From assembly GCF_003260095.1 (NCBI RefSeq), contig NZ_PTPX01000017.1:118639-182638 (forward strand): DNA of 64,000 nt. Direction: 5' to 3'. Shown one piece after another: positions 50,642-58,983 of the stretch; position 1 is the stretch's first letter; each line of letters begins with the position of its first letter. The notes under the pieces were generated by a model. That model was given only the letters and a program-made list of their open reading frames with translations. It made no database searches and was not told where the DNA came from. This stretch comes from Glaesserella australis. GTDB taxonomy: Bacteria; Pseudomonadota; Gammaproteobacteria; Enterobacterales; Pasteurellaceae. Both the position numbers and the translations under genes were made by a program.

Positions 50642-51595
50642 ATGGAAATCGTACTTCGTCTGTTACTACGTCGATTAATGGCTCTCCCCATTATGATGCT
50701 TGGCGTTAGTGCATTAGTTTTTATCATTTTACAATTTACACCTGGAGATCCTGCGACAGTTGCTCTCGGGGAAAGTGCAAGTGAAGCAGCCAAAGAGCTT
50801 TATCGTGAACAACATGGATTAAATGATCCGATTATTGTTCAATATATTCGATTCATTGGTAATGTCTTGGTATTAGACTTTGGTATGACAACACCACCAG
50901 AGCAACCTATTACATCGTTAATCGGTAAAGCATTTCCTTTAACCCTACAATTAACCTTTATCGGTGTTTTTCTTGCTGCGATTATTTCATTCTCTCTTGG
51001 CGTTATTGCTGCACTTTATCGTGACCGTTTTGCAGATCAAGTGATTCGCCTACTTTCTGTTGCTGCAGTCGCAACGCCATCTTTCTGGCTAGGTATCTTA
51101 TTAATTCAATGGTTCTCACTTGAATTAGACTGGCTACCATCGGGCGGATTTACTCCATTTAGTGAAAGCGTCAGTGGCTATGTAAACTCAATGATTTTAC
51201 CTTCACTTGCGTTAGCGATCCCAGTTTGTGCATCACTTATCCGTGTAGTGCGTACATCTATGGTTGAAGAGATGGATAAAGATTATGTACGTACCGCGAT
51301 TGGTAACGGCGTCCCTTATTCAACCGTCATTAGACACAACGTATTACGTAATGCATTAATTACACCTGTGACCGTATTAGGTTTACGTGTCGGTTACTTA
51401 TTAGGTGGTGCTGTTGTTATTGAACAAATCTTTGACTTACCAGGGATGGGAAAACTCATTTTCAACGGTATTGTTAACCATGACTTACACTTAGTTCAAG
51501 GTGTTGTACTTACTATCGCATTTACCTTTGTATTGGTGAATATCATTGTGGATATTCTGTACTTATTAATTAACCCTAAAATTCGGAGTTTATAA
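50642..51595 (+). CDS. Peptide-type ABC transporter permease (DppB-like)
   Basis: A 317-residue inner-membrane permease with six hydrophobic segments. Family signs are the N-terminal helix with LQFTPGDPATVALG and the EAA loop (EEMDKDYVRTAIGNGVPYS). CGGAGAAAAA precedes the ATG. It overlaps the next gene by one base, so subunits are made together. Confidence 0.92.
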   Translation: MEIVLRLLLRRLMALPIMMLGVSALVFIILQFTPGDPATVALGESASEAAKELYREQHGLNDPIIVQYIRFIGNVLVLDFGMTTPPEQPITSLIGKAFPLTLQLTFIGVFLAAIISFSLGVIAALYRDRFADQVIRLLSVAAVATPSFWLGILLIQWFSLELDWLPSGGFTPFSESVSGYVNSMILPSLALAIPVCASLIRVVRTSMVEEMDKDYVRTAIGNGVPYSTVIRHNVLRNALITPVTVLGLRVGYLLGGAVVIEQIFDLPGMGKLIFNGIVNHDLHLVQGVVLTIAFTFVLVNIIVDILYLLINPKIRSL

Positions 51596-53550
51596 TGTTT
51601 CGCCAAGGATTAGCTGATAGACTTGCTTCAGGCGGAGCAAGATTTAAAGCCTTACCAACCAGTTCAAAAATCGCCTTATGTTTCTTAGTGTTTATTACGC
51701 TTGTGGCTATCTTTGCGCCTGTCGTCGCAACTTATGACCCATTACAAACATTAAGACCAGTTCAAGCACCAAGTAGTGAATATTTCTTTGGAACAGACCG
51801 CTTGGGGCGTGATATTTTCTCTCGTATGGTTTATGGGGCAAGAACATCACTCTTTATCGGTTTAGGTGCCGTAGGGCTTGCGATTGTATTCGGAAGTATT
51901 CTTGGTGCAACCGCTGCAACTGCAGATAAACTCGGTAATGAAGTCATCATGCGTTGTATGGATATCTTAATGGCATTCCCAGGTATTGCTTTAGCTGCCG
52001 TATTATTGGCAACCTTAGGTAATGCAGTTCCTGTTATTATCTTAGCCATTGCGATTGTTTATACCCCACAACTTGCTCGTGTAGTACGTGCAAATGTGGT
52101 GTCACAATGGGAAGAAGATTATGTTCGTGCAGAACGAGTGATTGGCGGTAGCCGTACTTACATTTTATTAAAACACGTCGTGCGTAACACCGCTGCACCT
52201 GTACTTGTTTTTGCGACAGTCATGGTTGCAGATGCGATTGTTCTTGAAGCGTCTCTCTCTTTCCTTGGCGCAGGGGTTCAACCACCATTCCCATCTTGGG
52301 GGAATATTTTGTCTGAAGGCCGTAACTTAGTGTTAAGTGGCTTCTGGTGGGCAACAACCTTTGCAGGTTTAGCGATTCTTTTAACAGTATTGTCTCTTAA
52401 TATCTTATCTGAAGGATTAACAGACGCATTGGTCAATCCAAAACTTAAACGTAGCCCAACGACAACCAAAGAAGATGTATCTAAACCGCTTTCAACGGAC
52501 GTACAAGAAGCAATGGCAGAAAGCCTTGCATTAAAACGCTACTTGCTCAAATTACATGAGAAAGAGACAAGCCGTACCGACCGTATGCAGTTAAACCCAA
52601 ATGCTAAACCGATTTTACAGGTGAAAAATCTCTCGATCCGTTTCCCAAATCGTTATGGCGAAACTCCGTTAGTTGATAACATCAGCTTCACCGTAAACGA
52701 AGGTGAAACAATGGGATTAGTGGGCGAGTCGGGCTGTGGTAAATCCATTTCAGCATTCTCAATCATGGGCTTGTTACCTTCAACGGCAAAAATTACAGGA
52801 GAAATTTTATTCACCGACCGCGCAGGCAACCAACACGACTTATTGAAAACCGATAAGCTCAACGAATTGCGTGGACACGAGATCTCAATGATCTACCAAG
52901 ACGCATTAAGTGCCTTAAACCCGTCAATGCGAATTAAAGACCAAATGGCACAGCTTATCAGTCGTGGCGGAAAACAGTCGGCGGAAACTTTGCTTAAATG
53001 GGTAAAACTTGACCCAGAGAAAACCTTAAACCGTTATCCGCACGAATTATCAGGCGGTCAGCGTCAGCGTGTATTGATTGCCATGGCATTAGCTCGTGAG
53101 CCGAAATTGTTGATTGCAGACGAACCAACGACTGCCCTTGACGTAACGGTGCAAGCAGAAGTAATTAAATTGCTCAACGAATTGCGTGAAAAACTCGGTT
53201 TTGCGATGGTATTCGTTAGCCACGACTTAGCGTTGGTAGCACAAATGGCTCACCACATTACCGTAATGTATGCGGGGCAAGTGGTCGAAATGGCACCGAC
53301 TTCATCACTACTTTCTAATCCGACGCACGAATATACTCGTGGTTTACTTGGCTCTGTGCTTTCAACGGAATGTCGTGCAGAACGCTTATATCAAATCCCA
53401 GGCAGTGTACCATCACCGTTTGACTTTGCTAAAGGCGACCGCTTCGCAAGCCGTTCGTTACGCCCAGATGCCAATCCAAATCAACGCTTGAAACTGGTGC
53501 CAGCAAATGACAATCCGAAACACCTTTGGGCTTCACATTTGGAGGGATAA
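51595..53550 (+). CDS. Fused ABC permease (DppC-like) and ATPase (DppD-like)
   Basis: A 651-residue fusion of two subunits that are normally separate. Residues 1 to ~282 are a DppC-type permease (YFFGTDRLGRDIFSRMVYG, EEDYVRAERVIGGSRTY). A charged linker (~283-337) joins an ATPase: Walker A GESGCGKS near 376, signature [16 protein letters not shown], Walker B LLIADEPTTALD, and the C-terminal peptide-transporter motif with FDFAKGDRF. No stop or frameshift is visible at the junction. Permease-ATPase fusions of this kind are annotated in some proteobacteria. Confidence 0.92.
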   Translation: MFRQGLADRLASGGARFKALPTSSKIALCFLVFITLVAIFAPVVATYDPLQTLRPVQAPSSEYFFGTDRLGRDIFSRMVYGARTSLFIGLGAVGLAIVFGSILGATAATADKLGNEVIMRCMDILMAFPGIALAAVLLATLGNAVPVIILAIAIVYTPQLARVVRANVVSQWEEDYVRAERVIGGSRTYILLKHVVRNTAAPVLVFATVMVADAIVLEASLSFLGAGVQPPFPSWGNILSEGRNLVLSGFWWATTFAGLAILLTVLSLNILSEGLTDALVNPKLKRSPTTTKEDVSKPLSTDVQEAMAESLALKRYLLKLHEKETSRTDRMQLNPNAKPILQVKNLSIRFPNRYGETPLVDNISFTVNEGETMGLVGESGCGKSISAFSIMGLLPSTAKITGEILFTDRAGNQHDLLKTDKLNELRGHEISMIYQDALSALNPSMRIKDQMAQLISRGGKQSAETLLKWVKLDPEKTLNRYPHELSGGQRQRVLIAMALAREPKLLIADEPTTALDVTVQAEVIKLLNELREKLGFAMVFVSHDLALVAQMAHHITVMYAGQVVEMAPTSSLLSNPTHEYTRGLLGSVLSTECRAERLYQIPGSVPSPFDFAKGDRFASRSLRPDANPNQRLKLVPANDNPKHLWASHLEG

Positions 53551-53553
53551 ACA

Positions 53554-54360
53554 ATGAGTATGAAACCATTAAAAGAACAGCCGATCATCGAATTAGAGAA
53601 CATTGTAGTACAGTTCCCGTCTCGTGACGGCACACTGTTTAACCCGAAAAAATTTACCGCTGTTGGTGGCGTTAGCCTTGAAGTTAGTGCAGGAGAAACC
53701 GTCGGCTTAGTAGGGCAGTCAGGCTGTGGTAAATCGACCCTTGCCAACGTGATTATCGGCTTACAAAAACCGACATCAGGTACGGTCAAATTCAACGGCT
53801 TACAGATGAAATACGGCAGTGCCGAAGCGCGTAAACAGTTTGGTCGCCAAGTTTCTGTTATTTTCCAAGACCCAGCAACAGCGCTGAATCCACGTATGCG
53901 AGTATTGGATATTCTCAGAGATCCGATGGATATCCATAATATCTTAGAGCCACATGAACGTGAAAAACGTGTGTATGATCTTCTTTCTCGTGTTGGTTTA
54001 CCACGCTCTGCGGCATTGGTTGAGCCAACTCGTTTATCAGGCGGACAAAAACAGCGTGTGGCGATTGCCCGGGCGTTAGCACTAAACCCAAAACTGATCG
54101 TAGCCGATGAACCAACATCCGCATTGGACGTATCTGTGAGAGCTCAAGTGCTAAATCTTCTTGCGGACCTGAAAAAAGAACTCAATTTAGCCATGGTGTT
54201 TATCTCCCACGACCTACAAACCGTTCGTCAAGTCTCTGACCGTATCGTTGTTATGAACGGCGGATTAATTGTCGAACAAGGCAATGCCGCCGATGTGTTT
54301 GACCGTCCACAGCAGGAATATACTCGAATCCTATTAGACGCAGCCCCGTCGTTGCTCTAA
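53554..54360 (+). CDS. Peptide-type ABC transporter ATP-binding protein (DppF-like)
   Basis: A 268-residue second ATPase that would pair with the ATPase half of the fusion. Walker A is GQSGCGKST, signature LSGGQKQRVAIARALA, Walker B LIVADEPTSALD. It starts 4 nt after the fusion gene (preceded by GGAGG). It lacks most of the C-terminal oligopeptide-binding extension seen in longer DppF proteins. Last gene; a paired uptake-signal terminator follows. Confidence 0.92.
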   Translation: MSMKPLKEQPIIELENIVVQFPSRDGTLFNPKKFTAVGGVSLEVSAGETVGLVGQSGCGKSTLANVIIGLQKPTSGTVKFNGLQMKYGSAEARKQFGRQVSVIFQDPATALNPRMRVLDILRDPMDIHNILEPHEREKRVYDLLSRVGLPRSAALVEPTRLSGGQKQRVAIARALALNPKLIVADEPTSALDVSVRAQVLNLLADLKKELNLAMVFISHDLQTVRQVSDRIVVMNGGLIVEQGNAADVFDRPQQEYTRILLDAAPSLL

Positions 54361-54382
54361 AAGATGTGCTAAAGAGATAAAA

Positions 54383-54423
54383 CAAGCGGTAAGTTTTGAA
54401 GAAGAACTTACCGCTTGATTTTT
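54383..54423 (+). terminator. Terminator formed by inverted uptake signals
   Basis: CAAGCGGTAAGTT and AACTTACCGCTTG form a 13-bp perfect stem with a 9-nt loop, followed by a T-run. Confidence 0.88.
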
Positions 54424-54503
54424 GTGATACTCGTCGAAAAAATCAGTTTATCTACTTGATAAATAAGATTATTCAGAGAATATATCTCCAAATTGGAGGA
54501 TAT

Positions 54504-54995
54504 ATGTCGATTGTATTTCAGGAATTTCAAGATGATGAGCTAGTTTATCAATACGCCGATTTTGATGTTGATAATACTAGCTATACCATTGCGTTTACTA
54601 AAATGTTAGAGGGAATGCTAGACTTTGATGAGATGATTTTAAGAATTACGCAAGGAAAATTAACTTATAGTATCGAATTCACATTGTCTGAAATTTATTA
54701 TGACGAAAATTATAGGGGTGAACTTTATTTACCCCCTAAAAATCACCGTTTTACAAAGAGTAAGTACGAAGCTTTAAAGACACAGTTATTTAGCTTGATT
54801 TTTGCTCATTATCAACGTTACAATCCTGAGTGTTACTTAATTGTAGCAGATAGACTTTCGTTACAGAAAATGTATCAAAAGATGTGTGAGTTTCGTAGTG
54901 AACAATTTATTCGATTTAAACCCATTATGGGTTTAGGTCAAAATGGAGAATGTTTTTTAATTCTAACCCCTACTGTGCAGGAGGTAATATGCTAG
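54504..54995 (+). CDS. Hypothetical protein, first gene of a coupled pair
   Basis: A 163-residue acidic protein that I do not recognise. No signal peptide or membrane segment is visible. It is rich in Tyr, Phe and Glu (DDELVYQYADFDVDN; SLIFAHYQRYNPECYLIVAD), suggesting a small alpha/beta fold. The start is set by GGAGGA just upstream; a longer frame from 54396 runs through the previous terminator and is rejected. It overlaps a 45-codon gene by 7 nt, and the second gene's strong ribosome site lies inside this one. The layout recalls toxin-antitoxin pairs, but no known toxin motif is seen. Confidence 0.75.
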   Translation: MSIVFQEFQDDELVYQYADFDVDNTSYTIAFTKMLEGMLDFDEMILRITQGKLTYSIEFTLSEIYYDENYRGELYLPPKNHRFTKSKYEALKTQLFSLIFAHYQRYNPECYLIVADRLSLQKMYQKMCEFRSEQFIRFKPIMGLGQNGECFLILTPTVQEVIC

Positions 54996-55126
54996 AACTA
55001 AAACCTAAAAATGCGTTAGAATTCAAACAGATGAATTTTATTCGTACCCGAAATGCTATTTTAAAAGCCATTAAAGAAAAACGTGTTAAAACGGTTGAAG
55101 TGCCGTTGCCTAAAATCCAGAAATAA
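54989..55126 (+). CDS. Small 45-aa basic protein coupled to the preceding gene
   Basis: ATG at 54989, stop TAA at 55124-55126. The peptide starts MLELKPKNALEFK and is strongly basic, with FIRTRNAILKAIKEKRVK as a likely amphipathic helix. AGGAGGT, a near-perfect ribosome site, lies 5 nt before the ATG. The 7-nt overlap (ATGCTAG) with the upstream gene implies coupling. Not recognised; an antitoxin, partner or RNA-binding peptide is possible. Its strong initiation signals make it likely to be real. Confidence 0.7.
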   Translation: MLELKPKNALEFKQMNFIRTRNAILKAIKEKRVKTVEVPLPKIQK

Positions 55127-55173
55127 CATTATCCCTAGCCATTTGCTAGGGATAACTTTTTATAACGAAAACT

Positions 55174-56769
55174 ATGATTCCAATTATCTCCCACCACATC
55201 CAAACCGACCTACTTATTGTCGGTGGCGGTATTGCAGGGCTTGCTTGCTGTGCGGAAGCGAAAAAGCACGGTATTCAAGCAACCTTAATCACCAAAGCCC
55301 CTATCGGCAGTGGGGCGAGTTTTTTTCCGTTGAAAGCCACACTCGGTATTCAAGTAACAGGAGATCAAGCCGATCACGTTCTATTTAAAGAAGATATTGA
55401 GCGAGTTGCACAGGGAATGAACAACCCCAAAATCGTGCAAGCCTATATCGAAGAGTCGCCCCAAGCCATTGAGCTACTTGAGCGGATCGGTTTTAAGCCG
55501 TGGAAACGCAACGACAATCGTCCTGCATGTTTTGCCAAATATCCACGCCCGATTTATCTGATTAATCAGTGGCGAGAAGCCGCCGAGAGAGCCAAACAAA
55601 TTGTGGCAGAACAAGGCACAACGGTTTATGAAGAAGCGACATTGTTGCACATTGTGACTGCTCAAAACCAAGTGCAAGGCGCGTTGTTTAGCCACAAAAT
55701 AAGCGGTGAGATTCGCTATATTTTTTGCAAAACCAGCCAAATTATCTTAGCCACAGGCGGTATCTCAGGGCTGTATAAAGATAATCTGTATCCTGCTGAT
55801 GTGATCGGCTCTACCCACGCCATTGCCGAGCGAGCAGGGGCAAGGCTGACGAATTTGGAGTTTATTCAATTTATCCCTGCCTTTGTGGAGCCAAAATATA
55901 AGGTACTGTTTGGCGAACATACCTTGAAATATGTACAGAAAATCACCGATAGTCAAGGGCGAAATCTTTTTGAGTATCTTTCAGAAAGTGAGTTCAAACA
56001 AATGGTGACGGAACGAAGCGATTACGCCCCTTTTAGTATTGATTTTCCTTGTGTGGAATTTGATTTGGTAATGATGAAACATCTGCTTGAAAATCCGCAA
56101 GAAAAAGGGATTTACTTGCATTATTCCCCTGAATTGTACCAAGACGAAACAGAGTTCTACACGGTTTATCTCAACTGGCTAGAGCGAGAAGTCGGAATCA
56201 ACTTGGTGCGAGACCGCATTGCCATTGCCCCTTTTGCCCATAGTTGCAACGGTGGTGTGGTGATTGATGAATTTGCCCAAAGTGATGTCAAAGGCTTGTT
56301 TGCTGTCGGTGAAGTTTCCTCTTGCATTGAAGGGGCAAACCGTTTGGGCGGTAATTCTGTAGGCGGAAGTTTGGTATTTGCCAAACGAGCCATTCAACGC
56401 ATTTTGCAAAATTTTGCAGAAAACCGACCGCTTGTAAGTTTGCAAGAGTGCGAAAAAAACATCGAACAGTTTTTTCTATCGTTAGACAATCCAAAGGGTG
56501 ATAGAATGCTGACAGCAAGTGACGTGTTGAGTACCATTCGTTCGCAAATGGCGATGTTTGCTAATGTGTACCGAACGGAAGTGAATTTAACACAGTTACT
56601 GCAATGTTTAGTGCAATTAGAACAGCGTTATTGTCCACTAGAACATCATCGTTATCAAGGTATTGAAATTTACCATGCGCTTAAAGCCGCACAAAGCGTG
56701 GTGAAAGCAATGCTTAAGAGAAAGGTGAGTTTAGGTGGGCATTATTTTTCAAAAACCATTGAAAAATAG
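55174..56769 (+). CDS. FAD-dependent oxidoreductase of the FrdA/SdhA/NadB family (divergent)
   Basis: A 531-residue flavoprotein. The FAD dinucleotide fold is LLIVGGGIAGLACCAEA (about 13-29) and the C-terminal FAD motif is GLFAVGEVSSCIEGANRLGG. It is nearest to L-aspartate oxidase in size and layout, with a C-terminal helical domain. Usual active-site signatures are altered: the family's QFHPT reads QFIPA, and the AQGGI-type loop reads ATLGI. A later His (FAHSCNGG) and Arg (ANRLGG) remain. nadA and nadC are not adjacent, and most Pasteurellaceae cannot make NAD de novo. Aspartate oxidase activity is therefore doubtful. Confidence 0.78.
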   Translation: MIPIISHHIQTDLLIVGGGIAGLACCAEAKKHGIQATLITKAPIGSGASFFPLKATLGIQVTGDQADHVLFKEDIERVAQGMNNPKIVQAYIEESPQAIELLERIGFKPWKRNDNRPACFAKYPRPIYLINQWREAAERAKQIVAEQGTTVYEEATLLHIVTAQNQVQGALFSHKISGEIRYIFCKTSQIILATGGISGLYKDNLYPADVIGSTHAIAERAGARLTNLEFIQFIPAFVEPKYKVLFGEHTLKYVQKITDSQGRNLFEYLSESEFKQMVTERSDYAPFSIDFPCVEFDLVMMKHLLENPQEKGIYLHYSPELYQDETEFYTVYLNWLEREVGINLVRDRIAIAPFAHSCNGGVVIDEFAQSDVKGLFAVGEVSSCIEGANRLGGNSVGGSLVFAKRAIQRILQNFAENRPLVSLQECEKNIEQFFLSLDNPKGDRMLTASDVLSTIRSQMAMFANVYRTEVNLTQLLQCLVQLEQRYCPLEHHRYQGIEIYHALKAAQSVVKAMLKRKVSLGGHYFSKTIEK

Positions 56770-56772
56770 ACT

Positions 56773-56788
56773 ACGCAAACGTTTTCTT
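56773..56788 (+). promoter_or_regulatory. PurR box upstream of cvpA-purF
   Basis: ACGCAAACGTTTTCTT is an excellent match to the purine repressor operator. It lies 52 bp before cvpA, the normal place for PurR control of this operon. Confidence 0.88.
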
Positions 56789-56839
56789 TTTTTGTAGAAT
56801 AGTTTCTGTTTTGCCGAAAGGCAAGTTTTGAGGTGTTTA

Positions 56840-57340
56840 ATGGTTGATGCAATTATCATCGGAATTATTGTTTTTTCTTTACTTGTAAGCCTATGGCGTG
56901 GATTTGTTAGTGAAGTTTTATCGCTTGCAGGTTGGGTGATCGCCTTTTTAGTGGCAAGTAAATTTTATCCTTATTTGAGTGGGTATCTTCTTCAAATTGA
57001 CTCGGTTTATATTCAAAATTCGGAATATCTGCGTAATGGTATTGCTGCTGGGATTTTGTTTATTGCAGTCTTAATCATCTGCTCATTAATTAATGCATTG
57101 ATTTCTCAGCTCGTCGATAAAACGGGTCTAACAGGCACAGATCGTGTTTTAGGCGCTGCTTTTGGTGCTCTGAGAGGGGTATTTATTGTGGCAGCGATTT
57201 TATTTTTTGTAGATACCTTTACTACATTCAGCCAAAGTGAACTATGGAAAGAATCACAATTAATTCCACACTTTGACTTTATCGTGAAATGGTTTTTTGA
57301 ACAGTTACAAGAAAATTCAAGTTTTTTAAAGTCTAGCTAA
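56840..57340 (+). CDS. cvpA: Colicin V production protein CvpA
   Basis: A 166-residue inner-membrane protein with four hydrophobic segments (IIIGIIVFSLLVSLWRGF, then three more to ~130). Conserved GALRGVFIV is present. Its molecular role is unclear, though it supports envelope integrity and colicin V export. The start MVDAIIIG follows GAGGTG; a TTG four codons up is rejected. It is 14 bp upstream of purF, as in enterobacteria. Confidence 0.93.
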   Translation: MVDAIIIGIIVFSLLVSLWRGFVSEVLSLAGWVIAFLVASKFYPYLSGYLLQIDSVYIQNSEYLRNGIAAGILFIAVLIICSLINALISQLVDKTGLTGTDRVLGAAFGALRGVFIVAAILFFVDTFTTFSQSELWKESQLIPHFDFIVKWFFEQLQENSSFLKSS

Positions 57341-57354
57341 TTTAGAGGTTATTT

Positions 57355-58872
57355 ATGTGCGGCATTGTTGGTATTATCGGTCAAACACCTGTTAATCAGG
57401 CTATTTATGATGGGCTTACGTTATTACAGCATCGGGGACAAGATGCGGCAGGGATTGTCACTATCGACGACGAAAACCGTTTCCGCCTACGCAAAGCAAA
57501 TGGATTAGTCAGCGATGTGTTTCGTCAAGAACATATGTTGCGCTTACAAGGCAATGTGGGGATCGGACACGTTCGCTATCCGACCGCAGGCAGTTCAAGC
57601 GTTTCAGAAGCACAGCCGTTTTACGTTAATTCCCCTTATGGTTTAACCCTTGTTCACAACGGTAACTTAACGAACAATGCCGAACTCAAACGCTTGTTGT
57701 TCAACCTTGCTAAACGCCACGTCAATACCAACTCCGATTCGGAGTCCTTACTGAATATCTTCGCCTATTATCTCGACCAATATCCCCACGAGCCTTTAAC
57801 CTCTGAAAATATCTTCGAGAGCGTACGCAACACCAATCAGGTTATTCGTGGAGCTTATGCCTGTTTAGCGATGATTATCGGACATGGTATGGTGGCATTT
57901 CGTGATCCGCTTGGTATCCGACCGCTTGTTCTCGGTAAACGAGAAATGGACGGTCAAACTGAATATATGTTCGCATCAGAAAGCGTTGCTCTTGATGTGG
58001 TGGGTTTTGATTACGTAAGAGATGTGCAACCGGGTGAAGCGATTTACATTACCTTTGACGGACAATTTCACAGTGCGATCTGTGCTGATAATCCAAAACT
58101 CAATCCTTGTATTTTTGAATATGTCTATTTTGCCCGTCCTGATTCGGTGATTGATGGTGTCTCCGTTTATGCCGCCCGTGTCCATATGGGCAAATTTTTG
58201 GGAGAAAAAATTGCGAGAGAGTGGACAGATATTTTAGACGAGATCGATGTGGTGATCCCAATTCCTGAAACGTCCACCGATATTGCGTTGCAAATTGCCA
58301 ATGTCTTGAAAAAGCCGTATCGACAAGGTTTTGTGAAAAATCGTTATGTTGCTCGTACTTTCATCATGCCAGGGCAAGCACAGCGTCGTAGTTCTGTTCG
58401 TCGTAAATTGAATGCGATTGCTTCCGAGTTTAAAGGTAAAAATGTCCTTTTAGTGGATGATTCTATTGTTCGTGGTACCACATCAGAACAGATTGTCGAA
58501 ATGGCTCGACAAGCGGGTGCTAAAAAGGTTTATTTTGCATCTGCCGCCCCTGAAGTGCGTTACCCAAATGTTTACGGTATTGATATGCCAACTTGCGAAG
58601 AACTGGTGGCTTATAACCGAACTGTTGAAGAAGTCGCCGAAATGATCGGGGTAGATCGCCTGATTTTCCAAAATCTGTCGGCTCTGTTTGAATCCGTCCA
58701 AATGGAAAACCCAAACATTCACCATTTCGATGCATCCGTCTTTACAGGAGAATATATCACAGGCGATATTAATGCGGACTATCTCTGTGCCATTGCTCAA
58801 GCCCGTAATGATAAAGCCAAAGCTATACAAGCAAAGCAAGCAACTAATTTAGAAATTCACAACGAGTCTTAA
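57355..58872 (+). CDS. purF: Amidophosphoribosyltransferase
   Basis: A 505-residue enzyme for the first step of purine synthesis, from PRPP and glutamine to phosphoribosylamine. The N-terminal nucleophile is Cys2 (MCGIVGIIG). The phosphoribosyltransferase motif is [15 protein letters not shown]. Regulatory nucleotide sites and the [10 protein letters not shown] region are conserved. Controlled with cvpA by the PurR box. Confidence 0.98.
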   Translation: MCGIVGIIGQTPVNQAIYDGLTLLQHRGQDAAGIVTIDDENRFRLRKANGLVSDVFRQEHMLRLQGNVGIGHVRYPTAGSSSVSEAQPFYVNSPYGLTLVHNGNLTNNAELKRLLFNLAKRHVNTNSDSESLLNIFAYYLDQYPHEPLTSENIFESVRNTNQVIRGAYACLAMIIGHGMVAFRDPLGIRPLVLGKREMDGQTEYMFASESVALDVVGFDYVRDVQPGEAIYITFDGQFHSAICADNPKLNPCIFEYVYFARPDSVIDGVSVYAARVHMGKFLGEKIAREWTDILDEIDVVIPIPETSTDIALQIANVLKKPYRQGFVKNRYVARTFIMPGQAQRRSSVRRKLNAIASEFKGKNVLLVDDSIVRGTTSEQIVEMARQAGAKKVYFASAAPEVRYPNVYGIDMPTCEELVAYNRTVEEVAEMIGVDRLIFQNLSALFESVQMENPNIHHFDASVFTGEYITGDINADYLCAIAQARNDKAKAIQAKQATNLEIHNES

Positions 58873-58885
58873 GCTTTCTCAAATT

Positions 58886-58909
58886 AGGTGGGGTTAACCC
58901 ACCTTTTTC
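58886..58909 (+). terminator. Terminator after purF
   Basis: AGGTGGG and CCCACCT pair around a short loop and are followed by a T-run. Confidence 0.88.
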
Positions 58910-58983
58910 TTTTTCTGATACATAGGCATTTATATATAAGCATGCTAAAATCTGTCCAATTTTTCTATCTTTTTGTATGACAC

